In this document: positions 48,043 to 56,841 of the stretch, in pieces | Layout: every line of letters starts with the position of its first letter | Numbering within the stretch: the first letter of the stretch is position 1 | Source of the DNA: Candidatus Contendibacter odensensis | GTDB lineage: Bacteria > Pseudomonadota > Gammaproteobacteria > Competibacterales > Competibacteraceae | DNA length: 64,000 bases | Direction: 5' to 3' | Assembly (NCBI GenBank): GCA_002747185.1 | Contig: PDTV01000005.1 | Coordinates: 53,649-117,648, forward strand | Notes under the pieces: model-generated | The model's input: only the letters and a program-made list of their open reading frames with translations | Told to the model about the DNA's origin: nothing | The model's database searches: none | Program-made: the position numbers and the translations under genes

Positions 48043-48816
48043 TTATCGGTAGGCAATAATACTGACCTGACTATTCCACTCGCCAAAAAACGGTTTACTG
48101 TTTATTTTTTTTGTTTTTATGTATAACTCACGATTTTCAGGCATGGGCAGCCAAAAATTATCGGAGTTGTAAGTCCAGCTTTTTTGTGGTTGGCCAACGG
48201 CATAGAGTGTAAAGCTGGCCTCATGTGTCTGATCTGGCTGTACCGATACTTGGAAAAAATGAGGGCCACCATCAACATAACCGGTCGCTACCTGAGCGTA
48301 TACCAGTATCTCTCGCGCTGCATCAGGGACAACATCCGGAATTTTATATACTTTTGGAGTATCCTGACCTGCAGGTAACTCACCTAGGGCTATATCGACT
48401 GTTTGATAATACGTTGTACCATGCCATTGTTGCTGCAATTTTTCCAGCAGTGCTTGTGTATTGCCGAGTTTTTGCTCGATTCCATCCAGGGTTGGAGCGA
48501 ATTGCGCTAAAGATTTCTGCCTGGTTTGTAATGAGTTTATCGCTTTTAACAACTGGTTTAATTGCACATCCATGTTCCGCCATTGCGCTGTCAGTTTATC
48601 GACATCTTGCTGCTGTTTGCTGATGGCATTTTCTATTTGACTGAGCCGTCTATCCATTTTGCTTTGTGTCGTGTTGCCAGCGATTTTCTCCATCTGACTT
48701 AGCTGTGCGTTCAGTTGATATAATGTGACAATCAGCCCTGTTGCACCCAAAAACATAGCGATCAACGCTATTCCTTTTACCCACATTCGCATTATATTAT
48801 CATCCTGTTTTTCCAT
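48043..48816 (-). CDS. Membrane-anchored coiled-coil protein of unknown function
   Basis: 257 residues. One membrane helix at about residues 13-32 (VKGIALIAMFLGATGLIVTL), then a long coiled coil (about 35-125, rich in Q, L and K, such as RRLSQIENAISKQQQDVDKL) and a C-terminal beta-rich domain of about 130 residues (FQVSVQPDQTHEASFTLYAV, WNSQVSIIAYR). The topology suggests a small cytoplasmic tail, a rod, and a periplasmic head. I know no family. It is divergent from the vWA-PP2C-kinase triad with 234 bp between, so a shared control region is possible. Confidence 0.75.
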   Translation of the reverse strand: MEKQDDNIMRMWVKGIALIAMFLGATGLIVTLYQLNAQLSQMEKIAGNTTQSKMDRRLSQIENAISKQQQDVDKLTAQWRNMDVQLNQLLKAINSLQTRQKSLAQFAPTLDGIEQKLGNTQALLEKLQQQWHGTTYYQTVDIALGELPAGQDTPKVYKIPDVVPDAAREILVYAQVATGYVDGGPHFFQVSVQPDQTHEASFTLYAVGQPQKSWTYNSDNFWLPMPENRELYIKTKKINSKPFFGEWNSQVSIIAYR

Positions 48817-49050
48817 CTGGGCTACTAGACTATATAGTTGTATGGCAAGTCCTTTCTAAGGACTGTTTTTACCTTGTCTTCAGCCATGAAGTTTGAGGTC
48901 AGCGTACTGAATTCTTGATGGCATCATGTTTACAATGATACCGGATACCCGGCGGCGCCAACGTGTCCGTAATCTGTCTACATTGCGCTATATTCAGCAT
49001 ATCCACAGTGTATATCACCCCTCTCCACATTCGCCAAGGGAATCGGGAAT

Positions 49051-49743
49051 ATGAATGACGATCTTTCCTTACAAAAACCTTTTGATATGGATTTTAGTGT
49101 TGTTGAATTTGCAGATAACCCGGAGCCGCGTTGTCCCTGTGTATTGTTACTGGATAACTCCTGGTCGATGAACGGTGAGCCGATCAATGAACTCAACCAG
49201 GGTTTGGAAGTATTTAAGGAAGAGCTGCTTGGCGATAGCCTGGCCGCTAAACGCGTCGAAATCGCTATCATCAGCTTTGGTCCGGTGCAGCTGATTAATG
49301 ACTTCCAAACCGCCGAACACTTTATGCCACCGCAACTAGAGGCAGAGAAAGATACCCCGATGGGTGCTGCAATACAGCAAGGACTGGAATTGCTCAGTCG
49401 GCGTAAGGTATTGTACCGTGAAAACGGTATCCCATTCTTTCGTCCCTGGATATTTCTTATTACTGATGGTAGCCCTACCGATGATTGGCGTGGAGTGGCA
49501 GATGAGGTATGCAAGGGTGAAGAAACCCGTGCTTTCGCTTTTTTCGCCGTTGGGGTTGGTGATGCCAATATGGACATTTTAGGCAAAATTGCTGTTCGTC
49601 AGCCATTGCGACTGCGTGGTTTGCGTTTCCGTGAGTTATTCCAATGGCTATCAAATTCGATGCGGTCCGTTTCGCGTTCAGTGCCTGATATGGATGTACC
49701 ACTATCAAACCCAACAACCCCAGACGGTTGGGCATCAGTATGA
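49051..49743 (+). CDS. yegL: vWA domain protein, YegL/TerY type
   Basis: 230 residues forming one von Willebrand A domain. The MIDAS metal site is complete: DNSWS (35-39), Thr about 102 in DTPMGAAI and Asp139 in FLITDGSPTDDW. TerY-like vWA proteins travel with a PP2C phosphatase and a kinase and are thought to hold them in a metal-dependent complex. The start of the PP2C gene overlaps the stop (ATGA). The extended C-terminus has LFQWLSNSMRSVSRS. Confidence 0.88.
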   Translation: MNDDLSLQKPFDMDFSVVEFADNPEPRCPCVLLLDNSWSMNGEPINELNQGLEVFKEELLGDSLAAKRVEIAIISFGPVQLINDFQTAEHFMPPQLEAEKDTPMGAAIQQGLELLSRRKVLYRENGIPFFRPWIFLITDGSPTDDWRGVADEVCKGEETRAFAFFAVGVGDANMDILGKIAVRQPLRLRGLRFRELFQWLSNSMRSVSRSVPDMDVPLSNPTTPDGWASV

Positions 49744-50564
49744 GTACATGCGGTAACTGGCAATTTGTCCATGCCAGTGTCGCTGGAGTGGCCCATCTGA
49801 ATGAAGGTATCGAATGCCAGGATGCTTGTGCAGTGCGGTTACTTGAACGTCCAGGTAGTGAGCCGATACTGCTGCTGGTTGCTGCCGATGGTGCAGGCAG
49901 CGCCCAAAAAGCCCGCGATGGTGCGATATTAGCCTGTGCCACCTTGTTGGAGGCGATGACCGAGCAGCTGGATACAGTGTCAAATCATGGATGGTATCAA
50001 ATCAATGGCAGGCGGTTACTGGGCCGTATCCGTAATGTACTGGGACAACGCGCTACTGATACCGGTTTGAGCATCAATGAATTTGCTTGCACTGTATTGG
50101 CAGCGGCGCTGTTTACGGATCGGGCGCTGCTGTTGCAAATTGGCGATGGCGCAATCGTGCTGGGTTCTAAAGGGCGTTATCGGGTGCAATTCTGGCCCCA
50201 TAACGGTCAGTATCCCAATGAAACTTGGTTTGCCACTGATTCCGACGCGATGAAACGGCTTGAGGTGGCCGTTGTATTTGAGTCAGTGACCGAGATTGCG
50301 CTACTGACCGATGGTTTGCAACGATTGGCATTGGATTATGAGCATCGCCAGGGATATGCACCATTTTTTCGCCCCTTGTTCCAGCAATTACACGCCTGCT
50401 ACCAGCACGATGAGGATGAGGCGCCTAAGATGCTGGAATCAGCACTGGCAGGTTTTTTGGCTGGAGCAGCGATTAATCAACGAACCCGTGATGATAAAAC
50501 GCTGGTGTTGGCCGCGCGTGCGGCTGCATTGAAATCGACAACTGCTGCCACGAACCTTCGGTAG
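49740..50564 (+). CDS. yegK: PP2C-like protein phosphatase, YegK type
   Basis: 274 residues from ATG 49740. PP2C_2 family fold: ECQDAC (Asp28), LLVAADGAGSAQKARDGA (Asp50), LLQIGDGAIVL, ALLTDGLQRL and RDDKTLVLAAR supply the metal-binding acids. Translationally coupled to the vWA gene, and 7 bp before the kinase. Expected to remove phosphate from Ser/Thr on the partner kinase or its targets. No membrane segment. Confidence 0.88.
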   Translation: MSTCGNWQFVHASVAGVAHLNEGIECQDACAVRLLERPGSEPILLLVAADGAGSAQKARDGAILACATLLEAMTEQLDTVSNHGWYQINGRRLLGRIRNVLGQRATDTGLSINEFACTVLAAALFTDRALLLQIGDGAIVLGSKGRYRVQFWPHNGQYPNETWFATDSDAMKRLEVAVVFESVTEIALLTDGLQRLALDYEHRQGYAPFFRPLFQQLHACYQHDEDEAPKMLESALAGFLAGAAINQRTRDDKTLVLAARAAALKSTTAATNLR

Positions 50565-50571
50565 AGTTCCG

Positions 50572-52557
50572 GTGACACGCTTACAGAGTAGTGCCGGTAA
50601 TACCGTTGTGTTGGGGCGGCAATTAGGGCGTGGTGGCGAAGGTTCAGTGTATGAGATTGCCGGTCGTCCTGGTTTTGTGGCCAAGATTTATCATCAACCG
50701 CTTAATACAGAAAGAATACTAAAGCTGGAAGGGATGGTTCGGCAGACACACCCCAGTTTGCAAGAGATTTCAGCGTGGCCGGTGGATGTATTGCATACAC
50801 ATGTTGATGGTGCTGTCTGTGGTTTTGTGATGCGTCGTCTCAGTGGCTATCATGAGATTCATAATCTTTACGGCCCAGCGCATCGCAAACGCATTTTTCC
50901 GCATGCTGATTGGTCTTTCTTGGTGCATGCCGCTCGCAATTTAAGCAGTGCTTTTGAGACCATTCATGCTCATAATCATATTATTGGTGATGTTAATCCT
51001 GGCAATGTAGTGGTCTCGACACAAGCGCTCATCAGGCTGATTGACTGTGATTCTTTTCAGATCAGTGCGGATAACCAACTCTTTCCTTGTAATGTCGGTG
51101 TATTGCAGTTTACCGCGCCAGAGTTGCAGGAGCGTTCATTTTATGGCTTAAAGCGTACTCCAAATCATGACAATTTTGGTTTGGCTGTACTGTGTTTTCA
51201 TCTACTATTTATGGGCCGTCATCCTTTTGCTGGACGCTATCGGGGTAAGGGCGATATGCCCATTGAACAGGCTATTAAGGAATTTCGTTTTGCTTTCGGC
51301 CGCTTTGCCCCTATTTGGTCGATGGATGCACCGCCGCACAGCTTGTCAATGGATGTGTTGCCTGAAGCTGTTGCTAATCTATTTGAGCGTGCTTTTGCAC
51401 CACCTGACCCCAATCGAGGTCGCCCTACCGCGCAGCAGTGGCTGAAAGCTCTGGAAAAACTTGGCGCCAATCTGTGTGTTTGTCATCAAAACCGTGATCA
51501 TAAATACCCAAAAGAGCAAAAAAATTGCCCCTGGTGTTTACTGGAACAGGAGGGAGGAACCCGTTTTTTTGCGTCTTTGGTGTCTACCTCAGACCTGACT
51601 ACACCGCATCATTTTGATCTGGAGGGAGTCTGGAAGCGGGTGCTTGCAATCACACCACCGGATCGCGCGATTGCGCCGCAACCCGCTGATTCGGAACCGA
51701 TGGAGCCAATACCTTTGCCAGCATCCCTGAAACGGGTACAACGGGGTAACTGGATCAGGATGGCATTAGTCGTGACGACGCTGTGGCTAGCTATCGTGAT
51801 GTTTCCATTGTTGGCCTGGCTATGGTTACCCCTGGCACTGGCCGCCTGGATGCTGATACGAGGGAATGCCGTGCGTCAGGAATATCAGCGTCGCCGCCAG
51901 GTATTGCTGGCGGCACGACGTGAACGCGCCCGGTTACAAGGCGCCTGGCAGCAGCGAGCCAGTGAGCAACCCTTTTTAAATAAGCGCCATGAGCTGAATG
52001 TTCTGTATGAGCGCCATAAGGCGCTTAGTGCCGAGCATCGGCAAGCGTTGCAGGATCTGGAGACCCACCGATATCAAAATCAGCTACGCACCTTTCTGGA
52101 AGGTTACTTTATTCATACGGCTGATCTGGTAGGTATTCATACGACCGACCGAATGGTATTGGCCTCCTATGGAATTGAAACAGCGGCTGATATTGCCGAG
52201 GATGCACTGCGCTCAGTACCTGGTTTTGGCCATCACCTCGGTCGCCAAAGATTGGCGACATTACTATCTTGGCGACAAAAGCTGGAGCGTGGTTTCCGCT
52301 ATAATCCCAACCAAAATGTTGCACCTGCTGCGATCAATATGCTGCATCGGCGCTATGCTCAACAGCAACACCTGATTGAACAGGAGCTACTAAAAGGCTC
52401 TGAAGTGTTGAGCCAAATTAAAGCCGATATTCTCAAGCAGCGTGTCTCCCTTGGTAATGCCCTGTTGCGTCAGGTGATGCAGGAAGCCCAGGCACGTGCT
52501 GATCTGAAAGTCTTTTATCCTGACCTTTACATGCTCTTGCGAAAGTGGCGTGACTAG
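50572..52557 (+). CDS. yegI: YegI-like Ser/Thr kinase with zinc ribbon, TM pair and helix-hairpin-helix
   Basis: 661 residues from GTG 50572. Kinase domain about 10-295: glycine loop LGRGGEGSVYEI, Lys38, a modified catalytic loop GDVNPGNVVV (Asp140) and LIDCDSFQI in place of DFG. This layout is the one of YegI, a kinase shown to be active in E. coli. Then a putative zinc ribbon (Cys302, Cys304, CPWC 319-322), two membrane helices (about 396-428), a coiled coil and a helix-hairpin-helix (about 525-570, SYGIETAADIAEDALRSVPG). The HhH domain suggests contact with DNA or a protein partner. Third gene of the triad. Confidence 0.88.
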   Translation: MTRLQSSAGNTVVLGRQLGRGGEGSVYEIAGRPGFVAKIYHQPLNTERILKLEGMVRQTHPSLQEISAWPVDVLHTHVDGAVCGFVMRRLSGYHEIHNLYGPAHRKRIFPHADWSFLVHAARNLSSAFETIHAHNHIIGDVNPGNVVVSTQALIRLIDCDSFQISADNQLFPCNVGVLQFTAPELQERSFYGLKRTPNHDNFGLAVLCFHLLFMGRHPFAGRYRGKGDMPIEQAIKEFRFAFGRFAPIWSMDAPPHSLSMDVLPEAVANLFERAFAPPDPNRGRPTAQQWLKALEKLGANLCVCHQNRDHKYPKEQKNCPWCLLEQEGGTRFFASLVSTSDLTTPHHFDLEGVWKRVLAITPPDRAIAPQPADSEPMEPIPLPASLKRVQRGNWIRMALVVTTLWLAIVMFPLLAWLWLPLALAAWMLIRGNAVRQEYQRRRQVLLAARRERARLQGAWQQRASEQPFLNKRHELNVLYERHKALSAEHRQALQDLETHRYQNQLRTFLEGYFIHTADLVGIHTTDRMVLASYGIETAADIAEDALRSVPGFGHHLGRQRLATLLSWRQKLERGFRYNPNQNVAPAAINMLHRRYAQQQHLIEQELLKGSEVLSQIKADILKQRVSLGNALLRQVMQEAQARADLKVFYPDLYMLLRKWRD

Positions 52558-52581
52558 GTGATCCCGCATACGGAGAATTTC

Positions 52582-53196
52582 ATGGGAAGGCGTAACGAAC
52601 ATACTCGTGATGAATTGCGCGAAATCGCGCTGCAAGCTGCGGAATATCTGGTCGCCGAAAATGGCTTGGACGGCTTAAGCGCTCGTAAGGTTGTTGCTCG
52701 CATTGGGTATACCGTTGGCAGTTTATATATGGTATTTCGCAACTTCGATGATTTGATTGTTCAGATGAATGAACGGACACTGGTGGCGTTGCATCAGCGA
52801 CTGCTGGATGCAGTTGCTGACCGTCCGCCACCGGTTGTTGCGCTTCGAGCATTAGCCGATGCATACATCGATTTTGCACTGACCCAGACCCATCGCTGGT
52901 TAGCGATTTACCAGCATCGCCTACCGGAAGGGGAACCCACTCCTGAGCTTGCCACCGAGAAAGTGACGCAGATGTTTGGATTGGTACAGCGTGAGCTGGC
53001 GCTACTTCGTACGCATGCTTCCGCAGAGGATATAGCGCTGGCTGCTCGCGCCCTGTGGAGTGGTATTCATGGTGTTTGCATTCTGGGTTTTGACCGCAAA
53101 CTGGAGATTGCCGGTGGACGGTCGATACCGGATGTGGCCGGGTCGTTGCTGGACAATTATCTGGCGGGTTTTGTCAGCGATCAGGAGGCAGGGTGA
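52582..53196 (+). CDS. TetR family transcriptional regulator
   Basis: 204 residues from ATG 52582 (MGRRNEHTRDELREIALQAA), preceded by GGAG. The HTH covers about residues 10-55 with LSARKVVARIGYTVGSLYMVFRNFDDLI, the TetR recognition helix pattern. The C-terminal ligand domain holds ALWSGIHGVCILGF, the WHG-type motif of TetR_C_33. It follows the kinase by 24 bp, so it may be read with the triad; whether it controls it is unknown. Confidence 0.88.
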   Translation: MGRRNEHTRDELREIALQAAEYLVAENGLDGLSARKVVARIGYTVGSLYMVFRNFDDLIVQMNERTLVALHQRLLDAVADRPPPVVALRALADAYIDFALTQTHRWLAIYQHRLPEGEPTPELATEKVTQMFGLVQRELALLRTHASAEDIALAARALWSGIHGVCILGFDRKLEIAGGRSIPDVAGSLLDNYLAGFVSDQEAG

Positions 53197-53310
53197 TCGT
53201 GATATTTGCTGTTTACATGCCCTGAGATAAGTGATTGTTTATTTTCTTTACTCTCAATCATGGGTCTGATTACAGAAGTTGCCTTGTAGTCGAGTCGGCT
53301 TGACTACTGA

Positions 53311-53357
53311 GGATATAGCGGAACCAATTAAATTTGATTAATTGGTTCCGCTATATC
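53311..53357. repeat. Dispersed ATAGCGGAACC palindrome, copy D
   Basis: The best preserved copy: a perfect 21-bp stem starting GGATATAGCGGAACCAATTA, 5-6 base centre, exact reverse complement. Located between the TetR gene and the IS5 fragment downstream of pgi. Confidence 0.85.
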
Positions 53358-53369
53358 CATCATCCGTTA

Positions 53370-53520
53370 CAGGTCGTCCCGCTTTAATAACCACACCTCA
53401 CGACGGATGCGGTTCTAATCATACCCGGAGCGGATTGGATATAGCATATCGTCGATCCTCCATGGCGTGATCCAGAGACACTCTGATTGTAGGCTCATTA
53501 GTTTGACGACACTATCCAGG
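53370..53520 (-). mobile_element. IS5-family left-end fragment (copy 2)
   Basis: On the minus strand it matches the left part of the element at 55346-55721: GGATAGTGTCGTCAAACTAAT, CTCTGGATCACGCCATGGAG, CTCCGGGTATGATTAGAACC and a decayed GGGACGACCTG. It reads away from pgi, as the mirror image of copy 3 on the other side of pgi. Right half is missing. Confidence 0.65.
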
Positions 53521-53598
53521 CCGGTACCCCGGCCTGTCCAAAAAGATCAAGGCAAGATGGCCATACCTCTCCGGATGACGAGGCGTGGCCAACAACCA

Positions 53599-55239
53599 TC
53601 AATTTGCTGCCTGACAGAATTTGATCAACCCGACTGTCGAGGCATCATGCCCCTCAGCTGATCGCTCGCCTTTCAACTCTGGCAGGATCATATTTGCCAA
53701 TTGCTTACCTAGCTCGACACCCCATTGGTCAAAGGAATTCACATTCCAAATAATACCTTGGGTAAAGACTTTATGCTCATAGAGTGCAATTAGTGAACCC
53801 AACACTTGTGGTGTCAAACGACGGTAAAACAGGCTGGTACTAGGGCGGTTGCCAGGAAAGATTTTATAGGGTAACAACGCTTCCAGTTTCTCACCTGTCA
53901 TACCCTGTCCTTCCAGCTCGGCACGCGCTTGCGCTTCCGTTTTACCAATCATCATCGCTTCAGATTGCGCCAAACAGTTAGCCAGTAATTTCTGGTGATG
54001 GTCGCCGATTGGATTTGGGCTTTGTGCTGGAGCCAGAAAATCAGCAGGAACCAAATGGGTTCCTTGGTGCAGTAACTGATAATAAGCATGTTGACCGTTG
54101 TTGCCTAACCCTCCCCACAGAATGGGGCCGGTATTGACTTTCACGATCTGGCCTTCACGATCAACGATCTTGCCGTTACTTTCCATATCCAGCTGCTGCA
54201 AGTAATCTGCCAGTGAACGTAAATAGTCATCGTAAATCAGCATCACATGACCATCGGCATCAAAAAAGTCGATGTACCAGACACCCAGCAGTGCCAGAAT
54301 AACTGGCAGATTATCTTCAACTGGTGTGGTACGAAAATGCTCATCCATCGCATGTGCGCCTTCCAGCAGTTTTATGAAGTTCTCTATCCCTAGATAGACC
54401 ATAATAGGCAGGCCAATCGCAGACCATAGTGAGTAGCGCCCACCTACCCAATCCCAAAACTCGAACATGTTAGCCGTATCAATACCAAACTTGCTCACAC
54501 CCTCGGCATTCGTAGATACGGCAACAAAGTGTTTAGCAACCGCCGATTCTTCACCGAGTTCCTCAATAAGCCATGCACGGGCGGTATGTGCATTTGTCAT
54601 GGTTTCTTGAGTCGTAAAGGTTTTTGAGGCAACGATGAACAATGTACTTTCCGGGTCACACTCTGCCAGAATATGACTGATATGTGCGCCATCAATATTG
54701 GATACAAAGTGCATCCGTAACGTAGGATCGCCATAAGGCTGTAGGGCCTGACAGATCATTTTTGGCCCTAGATCAGAACCGCCGATACCAATGTTAACAA
54801 CATCACGGATACGCTTGCCGGTATGACCGCGCCACTTACCACGCCGAATCTGATCCGAAAACTTTCGCATATGCTCCAGCACGCTATTAACGCCGGGCAT
54901 CACATTTTCACCCTTAACCATAATAGGGCGATTGCTACGATTACGTAGCGCAATGTGCAATGCAGCACGTCCCTCAGTATGGTTAATCAATTCTCCGTTA
55001 AACATTTGCTCAATCCAGGCAGGTACTTGTGCCTGATGAGCCAATTTAACTAATAAATCAAAGGTTTCCTGGGTAAGGCGGTGCTTGGAAAAATCCACTA
55101 ACAGATCACCAAAATGCCGTGAGAACCTATTAAAGCGTTTGGGATCAGCAGCAAACAAATCACGCATGTGTATATCAGTGATGGCAGCATGATGGGCTTT
55201 CAGTTCCTGCCACACTGGCAGATCGCTAGGAACGGACAT
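53599..55239 (-). CDS. pgi: Glucose-6-phosphate isomerase
   Basis: 546 residues from ATG 55239 ([17 protein letters not shown]), with AGGAAA upstream. Interconverts glucose 6-phosphate and fructose 6-phosphate. The family signatures [16 protein letters not shown], the serine pocket [26 protein letters not shown] and the C-terminal [14 protein letters not shown] are intact. The gene stands alone and is enclosed by two IS5-type fragments in opposite orientation. Codon use and length look normal, so it is not itself broken. Confidence 0.96.
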   Translation of the reverse strand: MSVPSDLPVWQELKAHHAAITDIHMRDLFAADPKRFNRFSRHFGDLLVDFSKHRLTQETFDLLVKLAHQAQVPAWIEQMFNGELINHTEGRAALHIALRNRSNRPIMVKGENVMPGVNSVLEHMRKFSDQIRRGKWRGHTGKRIRDVVNIGIGGSDLGPKMICQALQPYGDPTLRMHFVSNIDGAHISHILAECDPESTLFIVASKTFTTQETMTNAHTARAWLIEELGEESAVAKHFVAVSTNAEGVSKFGIDTANMFEFWDWVGGRYSLWSAIGLPIMVYLGIENFIKLLEGAHAMDEHFRTTPVEDNLPVILALLGVWYIDFFDADGHVMLIYDDYLRSLADYLQQLDMESNGKIVDREGQIVKVNTGPILWGGLGNNGQHAYYQLLHQGTHLVPADFLAPAQSPNPIGDHHQKLLANCLAQSEAMMIGKTEAQARAELEGQGMTGEKLEALLPYKIFPGNRPSTSLFYRRLTPQVLGSLIALYEHKVFTQGIIWNVNSFDQWGVELGKQLANMILPELKGERSAEGHDASTVGLIKFCQAAN

Positions 55240-55345
55240 GGACAGTTTCCTATATTGCAAAAAGGTTGTTAAACTATTGACGAAACCAGATAAATCTGGA
55301 TCGTCTCTGAAAAGATACTAGCACCTTATACAACTGCAAATGATC

Positions 55346-55721
55346 CTAGATAGTATCGTCAAGCCAATAAGTCTACGATTAGAGAGTCTCTGGATCATGC
55401 CATGGAGGATAGACGATATAACAGCGCATCGACGATACGCTCCGGGTATGATTAGAACTGCATTTGCCGCGAGGTACGGGCAAGGTAGGGCGACCTGCAA
55501 TGGATAATCGTTTATTTATCAACGCTGTTCTCTGGTTACGCATTGGGGCGCCGTGGCGTGATCTGCCCCTTGATGGGGGATTGGAAAACTAATACACAGC
55601 ACCGTTTTTGCCGGTGGCGCGGCATGGCCACCTACTATGCCAAAAATACTGCTTCATTCCTTGCCGTTGTCCACATCCGGTGCATCGGCTTATGGCGTAA
55701 AAAATTGACGACACTATTTAG
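55346..55721 (+). mobile_element. Internally deleted IS5-family element with both ends (copy 3)
   Basis: Left end CTAGATAGTATCGTCAA (55346-55362) and right end TTGACGACACTATTTAG (55705-55721) are inverted repeats, 15 of 17 identical. Between them are pieces of an IS5-type transposase: GKVGRPAMDNRLFINAVLWL-RIGAPWRDLPL, then after a frame change GDWKTNTQHRFCRWRG and the C-terminal TYYAKNTASFLAVVH. The whole DDE catalytic centre is missing, so the element could only move if a related transposase acted on it. Confidence 0.8.
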
Positions 55722-55967
55722 TAAACAGGGCAATCGTAAACCCTGGTGGCAAGTGGGTGCGTTCCGGCAAGGGATACGTTGTGCTGACAAAGCCATGAAT
55801 AGGTGATGAGTAGCGCTAGCGCCAGCAGGAAGGAATAAAGTGAGTCCATCATGGCGTGGAGCCTCACATCAAGTACCCGTTTTGGGTCATTCATGGTAGC
55901 GGCAATGCTATACTCGGTTGACACAAAAAAGTCATCCGCTCGTAATAATAATCAGGAGGGTGCCCCT

Positions 55968-56228
55968 ATGCTTGGAGAAAGTCACGATTTGTTTCATGAG
56001 TTTCCTGAATACAAGAACCGTATTGCTGAGTTGAAGGCTGAGGATTCAAGGTTTGCACAATTGTATGATGAATATCATCAAATCAATGATGAAGTTGAAC
56101 GTACTGAGCTACAGATTGAAAATCATTCGGATTTTTATACTGAAGATCTGAAGAAGCAACGACTACATTTAAAAGATGAAATTTATGCAATTCTGCGTAC
56201 CCGTACAGATATGTCGGTGCAGGTCTGA
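55968..56228 (+). CDS. YdcH family (DUF465) small protein
   Basis: 86 residues from ATG 55968, preceded by AGGAGGG. The sequence FHEFPEYKNRIAELKAEDSRF, then FAQLYDEYHQINDEVERTE and LKKQRLHLKDEIYAIL is the DUF465/YdcH signature: two helices forming a hairpin. The function of the family is unknown; members are often abundant and stress- or growth-phase related. The open frame upstream of the ATG is not coding. It ends at a clear terminator. Confidence 0.88.
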   Translation: MLGESHDLFHEFPEYKNRIAELKAEDSRFAQLYDEYHQINDEVERTELQIENHSDFYTEDLKKQRLHLKDEIYAILRTRTDMSVQV

Positions 56229-56265
56229 AAATTATTCCGATCTTTAGATTCTTTAAGGATTTAGT

Positions 56266-56301
56266 AAAAGTGTTGAACATCATTGGATGTTCAACGCTTT
56301 T
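56266..56301 (+). terminator. Rho-independent terminator after the YdcH-like gene
   Basis: AAAAGTGTTGAACATC pairs with GATGTTCAACGCTTTT (one G-T pair), loop ATTG, followed by further T residues. It lies 37 bp after the stop. Confidence 0.85.
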
Positions 56302-56438
56302 TTGATAACAGCTTTGTATGAGGTTATTTCAGTAGCACCAGGCACATGACAACAGCATGAGCCGTATATCGTTGGTGACAAATGCAGGCCAGAATGAATT
56401 ACTTACATTATTGCCCGTCGTTTTCCAGAATTGAAAAA

Positions 56439-56819
56439 TTAGCCATGTGTTGGGGATGTTGATTCATTACTGGATAGGGTTGAAGATGCAGGCGTTGATG
56501 GTGGTATATCGTTGATTGTGCGGCTATCTTTGGTGTTGTTTTTCTTTGTGCGCCGTGCCCGTTTGGTGGGTGGTTGGTCTGATGTGTACGGCTGGTTACT
56601 ACGCGGCAATGCAGTAGGCCTAGTGTTGCCACGCACTCGATGTAACCAGCCAAGTACTCGTTGTTCTATTACTTCTTGTTGGTTTGGTGGCAAATCGCGG
56701 AATATAAAAGCCCCTGTTGCCAGCAGTAGTGCCAAGCTCCCCAGAAATGTGACTAGCGGCTGCATGAATGTAATGATTATCAGCACCATTAGCGCCAGCA
56801 GAATATGCCAGGTCTTCAA
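56439..56819 (-). CDS. Small two-helix membrane protein with basic disordered tail
   Basis: 126 residues from a TTG at 56819 (MKTWHILLALMVLIIITF), chosen because GAGGT lies about 8 bases upstream; a TTG five codons earlier would cover that site. Two membrane helices (about 5-20 and 24-43), then FRDLPPNQQEVIEQRVLGWL and a long tail rich in R, K, T, S and P (TKRARRTKKNNTK). It begins 22 bp after the PP2C stop, so the two are read together. The Ser/Thr-rich basic tail could be a phosphorylation target, which is speculation. No family recognised. Confidence 0.65.
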   Translation of the reverse strand: MKTWHILLALMVLIIITFMQPLVTFLGSLALLLATGAFIFRDLPPNQQEVIEQRVLGWLHRVRGNTRPTALPRSNQPYTSDQPPTKRARRTKKNNTKDSRTINDIPPSTPASSTLSSNESTSPTHG

Positions 56820-56841
56820 AATAAAATACCTCAAATATTAG

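Noticed and set aside
53467..53661. Plus-strand 64-residue open frame near pgi
   Set aside because: It runs antisense over an IS5 fragment and the end of pgi; a shadow.
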